Source: an uncultured Pontibacter sp.
Lineage (GTDB): Bacteria; Bacteroidota; Bacteroidia; Cytophagales; Hymenobacteraceae
Assembly: GCF_947499215.1 (NCBI RefSeq)
Contig: NZ_CANMNI010000002.1
Span: 1,178,001-1,242,000, forward strand
DNA length: 64,000 nt
Reading direction: 5' to 3'
This document shows positions 8,976 through 17,673 of the stretch, in pieces (the first letter of the stretch is position 1; the number at the start of each line of letters is the position of its first letter). The notes below the pieces were generated by a model. The model ran no database searches. It was not told where the DNA came from and saw only the letters and a list, made by a program, of their open reading frames with translations. A program made the translations under genes and the position numbers.

Positions 8976-9137
8976 TTACAGCATCGCAACTGTTTGTGGC
9001 GTGGCAGCCTGTGCATTAAGCGTAACGGTTCGCTCGGCCTGCAGGCGCTCTGCCAACAGTACTTGGGAGTCAAAAGTTTTCTTCATGGCGAAGCCTAAGG
9101 CGGCTACCAGAGCTAATAAAAGAAACACGATTTTCAT
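8976..9137 (-). CDS. Small exported peptide, 53 aa (third gene of a tandem trio)
   Basis: Found by reading the minus strand: ATG at 9137, TAA at 8976. The peptide begins MKIVFLLLALVAALGFAMKK, a hydrophobic export or membrane segment of about 16 residues followed by lysines. The rest is polar and helical-looking (LLAERLQAERT) and ends QTVAML. It lacks the YPNLLPEVVI motif of the two upstream genes, but its start, size, orientation and spacing (50 bases from the next gene) match, so I treat it as a diverged member. No known family is recognised. The opposite-strand frame has no comparable coding signs. Confidence 0.6.
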   Translation of the reverse strand: MKIVFLLLALVAALGFAMKKTFDSQVLLAERLQAERTVTLNAQAATPQTVAML

Positions 9138-9187
9138 GGTTTTACTTTGTACTAAAGGAGCGGTTAAGGTATTCAGAATAAAAGCAA

Positions 9188-9364
9188 TTAGTCGATCAGC
9201 GAATCACGAGAGATGGTGATCACAACTTCAGGTAATAGGTTAGGATATTTTTTCAGAGCTTTCAACTCATTTCTTTGCTGGATCTCTTTCAGATCGTCAA
9301 CTGTTTTTGTGCCGGCTGCGCCAAGAGCGGCTGTCAGGCCAAACAATAGAATCAGGATTTTCAT
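9188..9364 (-). CDS. Small exported peptide, 58 aa, with YPNLLPEVVI motif
   Basis: ATG at 9364, TAA at 9188, 58 residues. Residues 1-17 (MKILILLFGLTAALGAA) form a signal or membrane segment. The middle is charged and probably helical (DDLKEIQQRNELKALKK). YPNLLPEVVI follows at residues 40-49 and the end is TISRDSLID. The gene immediately upstream encodes a paralogue of exactly the same length with the same decapeptide, separated by 50 bases. Function is unknown; the conserved C-terminal part suggests selection on the mature peptide, not only on the signal. Confidence 0.75.
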   Translation of the reverse strand: MKILILLFGLTAALGAAGTKTVDDLKEIQQRNELKALKKYPNLLPEVVITISRDSLID

Positions 9365-9414
9365 AATTTCAGGGGTTAAGGTGACTTGGAATCAAGGTAT
9401 GTTCAGATGCGGCA

Positions 9415-9591
9415 CTATGCCCGTGGCGCTACGATTACCACTTCCGGAAGTAAGTTAGGGTAGCTTCTCAGCTCCTTCTGCTCTTGCTGCAGCTTATACT
9501 TGTCAGCTGTTACTTTAATGTCGTCTGCTGTCTTTTTGAAGGTAGCTCCGAAGCCGAGTACGATGGCGAATAATAAGATGATAAGTTTCAT
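9415..9591 (-). CDS. Small exported peptide, 58 aa, with YPNLLPEVVI motif (first gene of the trio)
   Basis: ATG at 9591, TAG at 9415, 58 residues. Residues 1-18 (MKLIILLFAIVLGFGATF) form the hydrophobic segment; KKTADDIKVTADKYKLQQEQ is a likely helix; SYPNLLPEVVI then ends in VAPRA. YPNLLPEVVI (residues 44-53) is identical in the next gene downstream. Being first in transcription order, it is probably the original promoter-proximal copy, but I could not place a consensus promoter in the 259 bases upstream. No lipobox is present. I do not recognise the family. Confidence 0.75.
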   Translation of the reverse strand: MKLIILLFAIVLGFGATFKKTADDIKVTADKYKLQQEQKELRSYPNLLPEVVIVAPRA

Positions 9592-9850
9592 GGCAATTCT
9601 AAATTTAAAAAGGTTAATCTCATTCTGTCTAAGTACTTAATAGATAGCGCAATGAGGGGAAAGGTTGCTTGGGGGTATAAATATTTTTTTATTTAAGATG
9701 GAGATATTCCATTTTACGAGATTTAACCATAAAGTGCTGTAACTAAGTGTGTTCAAATTTGTTATGCATGTAACTGTAACTTGTGAACCAACCTAGGGTG
9801 ACGGGAGCAAGTATACATAGCATTCTTAAATACCAACCAAATACGCACAT

Positions 9851-10699
9851 ATGCACAAAGGCACCTTAATAGCACTTGGAGGGGGATTCGATGATGATCT
9901 GATTAAGTTGATCAGATCTGAGATCTGTCCCGTGCAGTCCAACATTGAAGTGATAGCGACAGCCGCCACCCAGCCAAAAGAGTCTGGATCGGCTTATAAA
10001 GAGGCTTTTGAAGAATTAGGTTGCGGCCGGGTTCAGTTCATGCTGATAGATGAGGATCACGCTGCAGACCAGCCCGAGTACATCAGCCGTATTCAGCAAG
10101 CCGATGTGATTTTTTTTACAGGAGGCGATCAGGTTCGCTTGATAGAGTTCCTGAATGGCACGCAGCTACTGGAGATCATGCGCCGCCGCTATCATCAAGA
10201 ACCCATCATCATAGCCGGTACCAGTGCGGGCGCCGCCATCATGTCAGACCGCATGATCTACGATGGGTATGGGCACTACTCGCTCATTAAAGGGGAGATG
10301 AAAACCACTATCGGGTTTGGCTTTATCAATAACGTATACCTCGACACGCACTTTGTGGAGCGCGGCCGTTTTGGCCGCTTGGCCCATGCCGTGGCCCACG
10401 ATCCGGAATACGTAGGCATTGGCCTAAGTGAAGAGACTGGCATTATCATTAAGGAAGGAAACAAAGTGGAGGTGTTTGGCACGGGCGTGGTCACTATTAT
10501 AGATGCCAGTAAAATCCGGTTCTCTAATACGCGCCAAGTTGACGAAAATGAGCCCATTGCCGTGGAGCACCTTATAATGCACATGCTAGTGGAAGGTTAC
10601 CGCTATTGTCTGAAGGAGCACCTCTTTCAGCCGGTGGAGGGGCACATGCCCCGTCCGGCCGAAGAGGAAGCCAGCGATGCCGCCGCCAGTTTAGCGTAA
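9851..10699 (+). CDS. cphB: Cyanophycinase (peptidase S51)
   Basis: 282 residues, normal length for cyanophycinase. GTLIALGGG at the N-terminus, FTGGDQ near residue 95, and GTSAGAA near residue 122 with the nucleophilic Ser of the S51 family are all present; DTHFVERGRFGRL is also typical. The enzyme breaks the storage polymer cyanophycin into beta-Asp-Arg dipeptides, normally in the cytosol. No cyanophycin synthetase (cphA) lies in the window, so use on external or stored polymer cannot be decided here. It converges with the flavoprotein gene; the two stops are three bases apart. Confidence 0.9.
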   Translation: MHKGTLIALGGGFDDDLIKLIRSEICPVQSNIEVIATAATQPKESGSAYKEAFEELGCGRVQFMLIDEDHAADQPEYISRIQQADVIFFTGGDQVRLIEFLNGTQLLEIMRRRYHQEPIIIAGTSAGAAIMSDRMIYDGYGHYSLIKGEMKTTIGFGFINNVYLDTHFVERGRFGRLAHAVAHDPEYVGIGLSEETGIIIKEGNKVEVFGTGVVTIIDASKIRFSNTRQVDENEPIAVEHLIMHMLVEGYRYCLKEHLFQPVEGHMPRPAEEEASDAAASLA

Positions 10700-10702
10700 G
10701 AT

Positions 10703-11611
10703 CTAGGCCGTTTCCCGGTCTTCCTGTTGCAGTTCCATGTTAATGGCCACGCCGGCTTTAGCACCCTCGGCGGCGGCCACTATCACCAGTTGCATATCAC
10801 GGGCGGCATCGCCGGCCACGTATAGACCCGGAATGTTCGCCTTTTGCAGGCGCCGTGTTTTGATCACGCCCTTGCCCGTAAACTCGCAGCCCAATTGCCT
10901 GCCGATATCCGACTGCTGCGTCGTTTCACCTGAAAAGAAGAGTGCCTGCTGCGATTTCGACTTGCCATTTTGCAGTACAATGTGCTGCAGCATACCATCC
11001 TTGCCTTCTACCCGGGCAATGGCGTCGGTGCATACCTTTACCTCGTTCAGTTCGAGCAGTTCCATGTCCTTGCGGTTTAACTTCTGCGTGCCGTCGGTGT
11101 ACAGCGTTACATCATCGCTCCAGTTTTTCATGGCCAGTGCCTGTCCTATACCTGAGCGGTCCTTGCCGTACACCGCAATAGCTTTGTCCCGACTTTCCCA
11201 GCCGTCGCAATAAGGGCAGTGGTGCACACTCTTGCCGTACAGTTCCTCAATACCTTCTATTTCCGGCAGCGCGTCTTTAAGGCCCGTTGCTAAAAGCAAT
11301 TTTCGGGAATGGAATACATGCCCTTCGCTATCATCCACTACATAAATGCCTTTGCTGTACGTAGCAGTGGCAACGGGTCGGTCTATTATCTGTATTGCAT
11401 ACTTCTTCAGCTCTTCACGTCCCTTTTGGATAAACTCTTTGGGATTCACCCCATCGCTCGAAAGGAAGCCGTTCATGCTCACCGCCCAGCGGTTGCGGGG
11501 TTTGCCCCCATCAAATAAAAGTACCTTGCGCCGGGACCTGCCCAGTATCATCGCGGCATTAAGCCCCGCAGGGCCGCCACCGATGATGATCACGTCATAT
11601 ATTTCTTTCAT
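10703..11611 (-). CDS. Thioredoxin-reductase-like NAD(P)/FAD-dependent oxidoreductase
   Basis: 302 residues. GGGPAGLNAAMILGRS near the N-terminus is the FAD Rossmann motif, HHCPYCDGWE near residue 130 carries a CxxC pair (CPYC in place of the CATC of thioredoxin reductase), and GLYVAGDAA near residue 265 is the second FAD motif. The size and order of domains match small thioredoxin-reductase-type enzymes. The NAD(P)-binding motif between them (AVYGKDRSGIGQALAM) lacks the usual GGGxxA, so cofactor preference is uncertain. Likely a cytosolic disulfide reductase or oxidase whose partner is not evident. Confidence 0.85.
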   Translation of the reverse strand: MKEIYDVIIIGGGPAGLNAAMILGRSRRKVLLFDGGKPRNRWAVSMNGFLSSDGVNPKEFIQKGREELKKYAIQIIDRPVATATYSKGIYVVDDSEGHVFHSRKLLLATGLKDALPEIEGIEELYGKSVHHCPYCDGWESRDKAIAVYGKDRSGIGQALAMKNWSDDVTLYTDGTQKLNRKDMELLELNEVKVCTDAIARVEGKDGMLQHIVLQNGKSKSQQALFFSGETTQQSDIGRQLGCEFTGKGVIKTRRLQKANIPGLYVAGDAARDMQLVIVAAAEGAKAGVAINMELQQEDRETA

Positions 11612-11773
11612 TGGTTTAGTCTGTTGAGAGTATGTAAACGCAGAATGCCGAATTGAGATGAGGTGACTCGGGAAAAAGTCTGTTTCTGTGAACCGAAAAG
11701 CCTTATTCGGGAGGTTATCGAGATTTTTCGACTATTATTGGTTTTTATTTGAAAAAAGGAGGCCACAGGGTTA

Positions 11774-11801
11774 TTGCGGCTATGAATATTTTATATATTT
11801 G
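11774..11801 (+). promoter_or_regulatory. Promoter of the FadL-type gene
   Basis: TTG at 11774-11776 and TATATTTG at 11794-11801, an exact match to the Bacteroidota -7 box TAnnTTTG. The gap is 17 bases, two shorter than at the porP and gldK promoters. The start codon is at 11844, giving a leader of about 35 bases. Confidence 0.5.
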
Positions 11802-11843
11802 TTTTACCTTATTAACACCCTACATTTAAACAAGTCGCATTTT

Positions 11844-13082
11844 ATGAAAAGCAAAATCTTAGCCTTATTGGGCAGCGCCCTGATTTCGGGGACAGCCATG
11901 GCCGGAGGATACCAAGTAAACCTAGCTAGCCAGCGCCAGATAGGTATGGGTCACACTGGTACCGGCTTGCTGACGGGCACATCCAGTATCTTCTTCAATC
12001 CCGGTGCCATGAGCCATATTGGCTACAATGGCGTAACGATAGGCGGTAGTGCGCTTATCTCTAAAATTGCTTATTCTGCACCTGAAAGCTATGGTGTAAC
12101 AGCCAGAACGGATAACCCGATGGGTACTCCATTTCAAGCTTATGGTGTGTATAACATCACTGATAAACTATCCGCTGGTCTTGGTGTTTATACGCCCTTT
12201 GGCAGCACTGCTAACTGGGGTGATGAGTGGGGTGGCCGTTACGCCCTAAACCAGCTGCAACTGCAGGCTATTTTTGTGCAACCAACTGTCAGCTATGCAA
12301 TAACAGATAAACTCGGCATAGGTATAGGTTTAACGTATGTAGCTGGTAGCGTCAATCTACAGCGTAGCGTGCCGGTGCAGAGCCAAGATGGTTCCGAGGG
12401 TAGTATTGAGCTAGACGGAAATGCCGAGCCGGCTTTCGGTTTTAATGCAGGTATTTATTTCCAGCCAACAGAAAAGCTATCGCTGGGTGTGAGCTACCGC
12501 TCAAAAGTGAATATGCAGTTAGAGCAAGGCGATGTGATGTTTAGCAACATCCCGGCTGCGGCTAGAGGCAACTTCCCAGACGGAACAACTTTCAATGCTG
12601 AACTGCCATTGCCATCTACTCTTTCGTTCGGCTTGGGCTTTAAAGCGACCGAGCGCCTGACGCTTGCGGCAGATGTGAATTATGTAGGATGGGATGCTTA
12701 CGAGAGACTCCGTTTCGACTTCAGCCAGAATGTGGCTGGAAGCCCATTCTCAGAAGCTAACCGCAACTACGAGAATGCGTTTATCTACCGCATTGGTGGT
12801 GAGTACATGGTAAACGATGCCCTAGCCCTACGTGCCGGCGCCTACTTGGACAAAACCCCTGTGCAGGACGGCTACCTGACTCCTGAAACACCAGACTCAG
12901 ACTCCCGCGGTCTTTCTGCAGGTATAGGTTACTCTGTTTCTGAAAACATCAGCATCGATGCTTCTTTCTTGTATATCAATAAGAAAGAGCGCACAGACGA
13001 TGCCAATTTATCCAATGGCGTGCCGGGTACCTTCAAAGCAGTTGCCTACATTCCAGGCATCGGTTTGAACTTTAAATTCTAA
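11844..13082 (+). CDS. OmpP1/FadL-type outer-membrane hydrophobic-compound channel
   Basis: 412 residues from the ATG at 11844; the frame is open upstream to 11688, but only MKSKILALLGSALISGTAMA gives a signal peptide. The mature N-terminus GGYQVNLASQRQIGMGHTG is typical of the FadL family, whose N-terminal hatch plugs a 14-strand barrel. Many GxGxxY strands and a final aromatic residue (LNFKF) support an outer-membrane beta-barrel. Such proteins move long-chain fatty acids or other hydrophobic molecules across the outer membrane. The SGNH hydrolase lipoprotein gene follows after 18 bases, so the pair is probably one operon for lipid hydrolysis and uptake. Confidence 0.9.
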   Translation: MKSKILALLGSALISGTAMAGGYQVNLASQRQIGMGHTGTGLLTGTSSIFFNPGAMSHIGYNGVTIGGSALISKIAYSAPESYGVTARTDNPMGTPFQAYGVYNITDKLSAGLGVYTPFGSTANWGDEWGGRYALNQLQLQAIFVQPTVSYAITDKLGIGIGLTYVAGSVNLQRSVPVQSQDGSEGSIELDGNAEPAFGFNAGIYFQPTEKLSLGVSYRSKVNMQLEQGDVMFSNIPAAARGNFPDGTTFNAELPLPSTLSFGLGFKATERLTLAADVNYVGWDAYERLRFDFSQNVAGSPFSEANRNYENAFIYRIGGEYMVNDALALRAGAYLDKTPVQDGYLTPETPDSDSRGLSAGIGYSVSENISIDASFLYINKKERTDDANLSNGVPGTFKAVAYIPGIGLNFKF

Positions 13083-13100
13083 TTCTCTTTAACTAAGTAT

Positions 13101-14480
13101 ATGAAAAAGTATTTCTATAAATCGAGCATGCTAGCCCTAATGGCTGGTGTATTCTTGACAAGCTGCGATCCGGAGATTGACACTCCCGCTTCGAGTGCAG
13201 GACAAGCTGACTTCACTTCCTATGTCGCTGTAGGTAATTCTCTTAGTGCCGGTTATGCTGATCAGGGCTTAAGCCGAGCAGGTCAGTTGAGCTCAGTACC
13301 GGCCATATTGGCTGAACAGTTCAAAGCAGTAGGTGGCGGAGAGTTTAAACAACCGCTATTCACAGAAGCTCAAAGAAATGGTTCTGGTTACCTAAGGCTA
13401 GCTGGTTTTACACCGCAAGGAAGCCCTATACTATTACCAGTAACCACTGACTTGGCTATCAGAAGTCAAAATCCTACACTTTATGCTAAGTATACCGACA
13501 ATATAAACAACTTAGCTATACCAGGTATAAGAACAGCTGATATCAAAACAGTAGGATATGGCAGTCCGATGGCTAATCCATATTTTGAGCGCCTGACCGA
13601 TAATCCTATGCAGACATATCTCGCGTATGTACAGGAGCAAGCTCAAGCTGCAAATCATACCTTCTTCAGCGCTTGGATGGCGGAAAATGATGTGTTGGGC
13701 TATGCTACCTCGGGCGGTTTCTCTGGTAACCTTACTGATGTTGGCGTGTTTCAGACTAATTATAGTGAATTAATAGATGCACTCACTGCTGATGGAGAAA
13801 AAGGTATAGCTGTTACCGTGCCTAATGTTACTGCTATTCCATTTTTTACGACAGTCGGTCCAACCCTGAAAATGGGCTTGAAAGCTCAAGGAGCAACCGC
13901 TATTATGGCGCTGACCAAAAATACTCCAACACGAATTCCTCTTATAGTTGAGAACATCAAAGATGCTACAGGCGGTACAGCATTAATTCCTTTAACAGCT
14001 GCTGCTTATGCTCCATTAATTGGTACACCCACAGGAAAGTGGTGGAGTGATAACATACCAAGAAGCATCTTAGGAAGCACCTTAGAAGCATATGGCGTTG
14101 ACACGCTGCAGGCTTTAGGTACACCGCAGAATCCTTGGCCAAGCGCTTTATTACTTGATGATGCAGAACAAGCCGATATTTTAGCTAGAACAACTGCATT
14201 CAATGACTATATAAAAGCAAATGCTCAGACTAAGAATTTAGCTGTATGGGATGCCTTCACCTTCTTTAGTAATATCCAGAGCGGCTTCTCAGCTGATGGT
14301 GTTAACTATTCTCCTGCTTACATTACCGGAAATCTGTTCTCGCTGGATGGCGTCCATCCAACACCTCGTGGCTATGCCATTATTGCCAATGAGATGATCA
14401 AGGCTATCAATGCGAAATATAACTCCAATGTTCCGCAGGTAGATGTAACTCAATACCGTACAGTGCAATTCCCTAACTAG
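13101..14480 (+). CDS. SGNH/GDSL-type hydrolase lipoprotein
   Basis: 459 residues. Lipoprotein signal with lipobox LTSC (Cys 22). Block I is YVAVGNSLSAGY (GNSLS in place of GDSL; catalytic Ser near residue 48), AENDVLGY near residue 195 fits block III, and DGVHPTPRGY near residue 417 gives the catalytic Asp-x-x-His of block V. The enzyme class is esterase/lipase; location is probably the outer membrane. It directly follows the FadL-type channel, so ester cleavage feeding fatty acids to the channel is a reasonable inference. The gene uses more A/T-ending codons than its neighbours. Confidence 0.88.
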   Translation: MKKYFYKSSMLALMAGVFLTSCDPEIDTPASSAGQADFTSYVAVGNSLSAGYADQGLSRAGQLSSVPAILAEQFKAVGGGEFKQPLFTEAQRNGSGYLRLAGFTPQGSPILLPVTTDLAIRSQNPTLYAKYTDNINNLAIPGIRTADIKTVGYGSPMANPYFERLTDNPMQTYLAYVQEQAQAANHTFFSAWMAENDVLGYATSGGFSGNLTDVGVFQTNYSELIDALTADGEKGIAVTVPNVTAIPFFTTVGPTLKMGLKAQGATAIMALTKNTPTRIPLIVENIKDATGGTALIPLTAAAYAPLIGTPTGKWWSDNIPRSILGSTLEAYGVDTLQALGTPQNPWPSALLLDDAEQADILARTTAFNDYIKANAQTKNLAVWDAFTFFSNIQSGFSADGVNYSPAYITGNLFSLDGVHPTPRGYAIIANEMIKAINAKYNSNVPQVDVTQYRTVQFPN

Positions 14481-14496
14481 TAAGGGTCGCTACTGT

Positions 14497-14541
14497 TAAA
14501 CAACAAAGGCGCCTCCTTTCGGGAGGCGCCTTTGTTGTTTA
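14497..14541. terminator. Strong bidirectional terminator between the SGNH hydrolase gene and polA
   Basis: A perfect 20-base stem (14497-14516 with 14522-14541) and a 5-base loop TTTCG, with an A/T-rich base on both sides. It lies between convergent stop codons and can serve both strands. Confidence 0.92.
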
Positions 14542-14595
14542 AGGTATAACAGTCATAAGTGGCAGGTACAGCACTGAAGGCCAAAACTTGGTGGC

Positions 14596-17442
14596 TTAAT
14601 GCGCCTCGAGCCAGTTCTTACCCACGCCAAGGCCCACTTCCATCGGCACGCTCAGCGGCAGGGCGTTGGTCATCAGTTCCACAATCTTCGGTGTCACGAT
14701 GTCCACTTCTTCTTTCGGGGCGTCGAATAGGAGTTCGTCGTGTACTTGCAGAATCATGCGGGTCTTCAGGTTTTCGTGGCGCAGATACTCATGTATGTTG
14801 ATCATCGCGATCTTGATAATGTCGGCGGCGGTACCCTGAATCGGGGCATTTACGGCATTGCGCTCGGCGAAACCGCGGACGGTGGCGTTGCGCGAGTTGA
14901 TGTCGCGGAGGTAGCGGCGGCGGCCAAGCACGGTCTCTACATACTCTTGCTCCCGTGCTTTCTCAATGGCGCTGTCCATGTACTCCTTTACAGCCGGAAA
15001 CTCCTCAAAATAGGCTTCAATGATATCAACAGCTTCGCGACGCGGTATACCTAGTCGCTCGGACAGGCCGAAGGCGGATATGCCGTAGATAATGCCGAAA
15101 TTAATAGTCTTGGCTTTGCGGCGCATCTCGCTATCCACTTGGTCGAGTGGCACATGGAATACCTTGCTGGCTGTGGAGGCGTGAATGTCGAGTCCGTTTT
15201 TGAAAGCCTCTTTCATGGTCGGGTCACCGCTGAAGTCGGCCATAATGCGCAGCTCGATCTGCGAGTAGTCAGCCGAGATGATCAGATGCTTGCTGTCGCG
15301 CGGCACAAAGGCCTTGCGAATTTCGCGACCCCGCTCCGTCCGGATCGGGATGTTCTGCAGGTTCGGGTTGGTGGAACTCAAGCGCCCCGTAGCCGTCACA
15401 GCTTGGTTAAAAGAGGTATGCACTCTGTTGTCCAGTTCACAAACCAGCTGCGGCAGCGCATCTACGTACGTTGACTTGAGTTTAGAAAGTTCGCGGTGGT
15501 CCAGTATCAAGCGCACGATCTCGTGCTCGCCGGCCAGTTTCGACAGGATCTCCTCACCGGTCGCATACTGCCCGGTCTTGGTTTTCTTGATCTTGGCTTT
15601 GCCGTGGAGCCCCATTTTGTCGAAGAGTACCTCTCCAAGCTGCTTTGGGGATCCGATGTTGAACTCGGTGTCGGCGATCTCAAAAATACGGGTCTCTATC
15701 CCTTTGATCTCCTGCTCCAGTAGCATCGAGATGTCAGCCAGTGCATTGGCATCAATGGATATACCTTCTTTCTCTATACCTGCCAGCACCTGCACCAGCG
15801 GGTTTTCCACTTCATTGAACAGCTTCATCAGCCCCTGCTCTTGCAGCAGTGGTTCGAAGTAGTACTTCAGGCGCAAAGTGATGTCAGCGTCTTCACAGGC
15901 ATAGTCCTTTACCTGCTCGGGCTTCAGGTCCGCCATCGTGATCTGGTTTTTGCCTCTCGGGCCAATCAGGTCGGTGATAGGGATAGGGCTGTAGTTCAGG
16001 TATGTTTCGGCAAGCACATCCATGTTGTGGCGCATCTCAGGCTCTAGTAGGTAATGCGCCAGCATAGTGTCGAAAATCGGTCCGTTCACTTCGATGCCGT
16101 AATTCTTCATCACCAGAATATCATACTTAATGTTCTGACCGATCTTGGCGATGTTAGTATTCTCCAGTACATCCTTAAACTCACCCGCAATGCGCATGGC
16201 CTCCTCAGCGTTATCGAGCGGCATCGGCACGTAGTAGGCCTCACCCGGCAGGTAACTGAACGACATACCTACCAGCTGTGCCGTGATCGGGTCGATGCTG
16301 CTGGTCTCGGTGTCGAAGGAGAACTCCTGCTGCTTTTGTAGGTAGCGAATCAGGCTTTGGCGCAGGGCAGGGGTATCGATGAGGTGGTAGTCCTGCACGG
16401 TGGTGGCAAAGCGCTGCAGCGGGCTTGGCTCCAGCACTATACCTTCAGATGATTCGGCTACAGCGGTTGCGGGAGCGGCCATGTCGAACAGAGAGGTCTG
16501 TTGCTGATTGCCGGCTTTTACGCGACGGCCTGCGGTTTTCACGGCCGGAGCCTCTGCCATAGAGTGACCCAGTACTCGCTGCATCAGTTGACGGAACTCC
16601 AGTTCAGCAAAAAGCTCGGCCAGTTGCTCCTCGTTAGGTCCATCGTAATGCAGGGCCTCGGCGCTGAACGGCACCGGCACGTCGCAGTGGATCGTAGCCA
16701 GTTCCTTTGACATCATACCTTGGTCGGCGAAGTTCACCACATTCTCTTTTTGCTTTCCTTTGAGCTGGTCGGCATTGGCGATCAAGTTCTCCACAGAGCC
16801 GAAGCGCTGGATAAGCGCCTTGGCGGTTTTCTCGCCGATGCCCGGTATCCCCGGTATATTATCCACGGCATCACCCTGCAGGCCCAGTATGTCGATTACC
16901 TGCTCAACACGTTCGATCTCAAACTTCTCCAGCACACGCTGCACGTCCCACACTTCCACGGCATTGCCCAAGAAGGCAGGCTTATACAGAAAGACGTGCT
17001 CTGTCACCAACTGACAATAGTCTTTGTCGGGCGTCATCATGTACACATCAAAATCATCTTTCTCGGCGCGGCAGGCCAATGTGCCGATGATGTCGTCGGC
17101 CTCGTAGCCGTCCATGATGAGCACAGGTATGTTAAAGGCTTCTACAATCTTCTTGCAGTAAGGTATAGCCAGCGAAATATCTTCGGGCATGGCCTGCCGG
17201 TTGGCCTTGTACTCGGCAAAGTTATCGTGGCGGAAGGTCTTAGCAGCCGAGTCGAAGGCGACGCCAATGTGTGTGGGTTTCTCTTTCTGGAGCACCTCCA
17301 CCAAGGTATTGGTAAAGCCCAGCACGGCGCCGGTGTTCATGCCCTTGGAGTTGATGCGTGGGTTTTTGCTAAAAGCGAAATGCGCCCGGTAAATCAGGGC
17401 CATCGCGTCTAGCAGGAATAATTTCTTACGTGGTTCGCTCAT
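14596..17442 (-). CDS. polA: DNA polymerase I
   Basis: 948 residues from the ATG at 17442 (MSEPRKKLFLLDAMALIYRA); an ATG at 17502 is in frame but adds a tail not seen in the family. Residues 1-290 are the 5'-3' exonuclease (FLLDAMALIYR, DGYEADDIIGTLA, GIPGIGEKTA). Residues about 355-540 are the 3'-5' exonuclease, with the DxE site kept (FSFDTETSS) so proofreading is likely. The polymerase domain has SADYSQIELRI (motif A), RRKAKTINFGIIYG (O helix) and VHDELLFD (motif C). It fills gaps and removes RNA primers in replication and repair. The gene stands alone and shares its terminator with the SGNH hydrolase gene. Confidence 0.97.
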   Translation of the reverse strand: MSEPRKKLFLLDAMALIYRAHFAFSKNPRINSKGMNTGAVLGFTNTLVEVLQKEKPTHIGVAFDSAAKTFRHDNFAEYKANRQAMPEDISLAIPYCKKIVEAFNIPVLIMDGYEADDIIGTLACRAEKDDFDVYMMTPDKDYCQLVTEHVFLYKPAFLGNAVEVWDVQRVLEKFEIERVEQVIDILGLQGDAVDNIPGIPGIGEKTAKALIQRFGSVENLIANADQLKGKQKENVVNFADQGMMSKELATIHCDVPVPFSAEALHYDGPNEEQLAELFAELEFRQLMQRVLGHSMAEAPAVKTAGRRVKAGNQQQTSLFDMAAPATAVAESSEGIVLEPSPLQRFATTVQDYHLIDTPALRQSLIRYLQKQQEFSFDTETSSIDPITAQLVGMSFSYLPGEAYYVPMPLDNAEEAMRIAGEFKDVLENTNIAKIGQNIKYDILVMKNYGIEVNGPIFDTMLAHYLLEPEMRHNMDVLAETYLNYSPIPITDLIGPRGKNQITMADLKPEQVKDYACEDADITLRLKYYFEPLLQEQGLMKLFNEVENPLVQVLAGIEKEGISIDANALADISMLLEQEIKGIETRIFEIADTEFNIGSPKQLGEVLFDKMGLHGKAKIKKTKTGQYATGEEILSKLAGEHEIVRLILDHRELSKLKSTYVDALPQLVCELDNRVHTSFNQAVTATGRLSSTNPNLQNIPIRTERGREIRKAFVPRDSKHLIISADYSQIELRIMADFSGDPTMKEAFKNGLDIHASTASKVFHVPLDQVDSEMRRKAKTINFGIIYGISAFGLSERLGIPRREAVDIIEAYFEEFPAVKEYMDSAIEKAREQEYVETVLGRRRYLRDINSRNATVRGFAERNAVNAPIQGTAADIIKIAMINIHEYLRHENLKTRMILQVHDELLFDAPKEEVDIVTPKIVELMTNALPLSVPMEVGLGVGKNWLEAH

Positions 17443-17673
17443 TTTATAAAGGTATAGGCTGCCGGTCTCCTTTGCAAATTTCAAGCGCCAGACCGGTCGC
17501 AAGTTCTCAAAGCTTCGGACTTATACGTGCAATGAACTGCTACCGTGCAAAGGCCGATTCATTCAGTTAAAAATAAAATATAGGCTTTTCTTTATGATTG
17601 GAATAATCTTTGTAATTTTCTTATTCGAAAGAAAACAAATTAAAAGATTTTGAAAAGCTTAAAAATGCAACAC

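Noticed and set aside
8824..9458. Plus-strand open frames of 131 and 81 codons over the peptide trio
   Set aside because: They have no signal peptide, no clear start and no repeat structure, while the minus strand carries three matched small genes with conserved protein motifs.
16720..17412. 230-codon open frame on the plus strand within polA
   Set aside because: Complement of the exonuclease domain of polA; high GC at third positions leaves antisense frames open.
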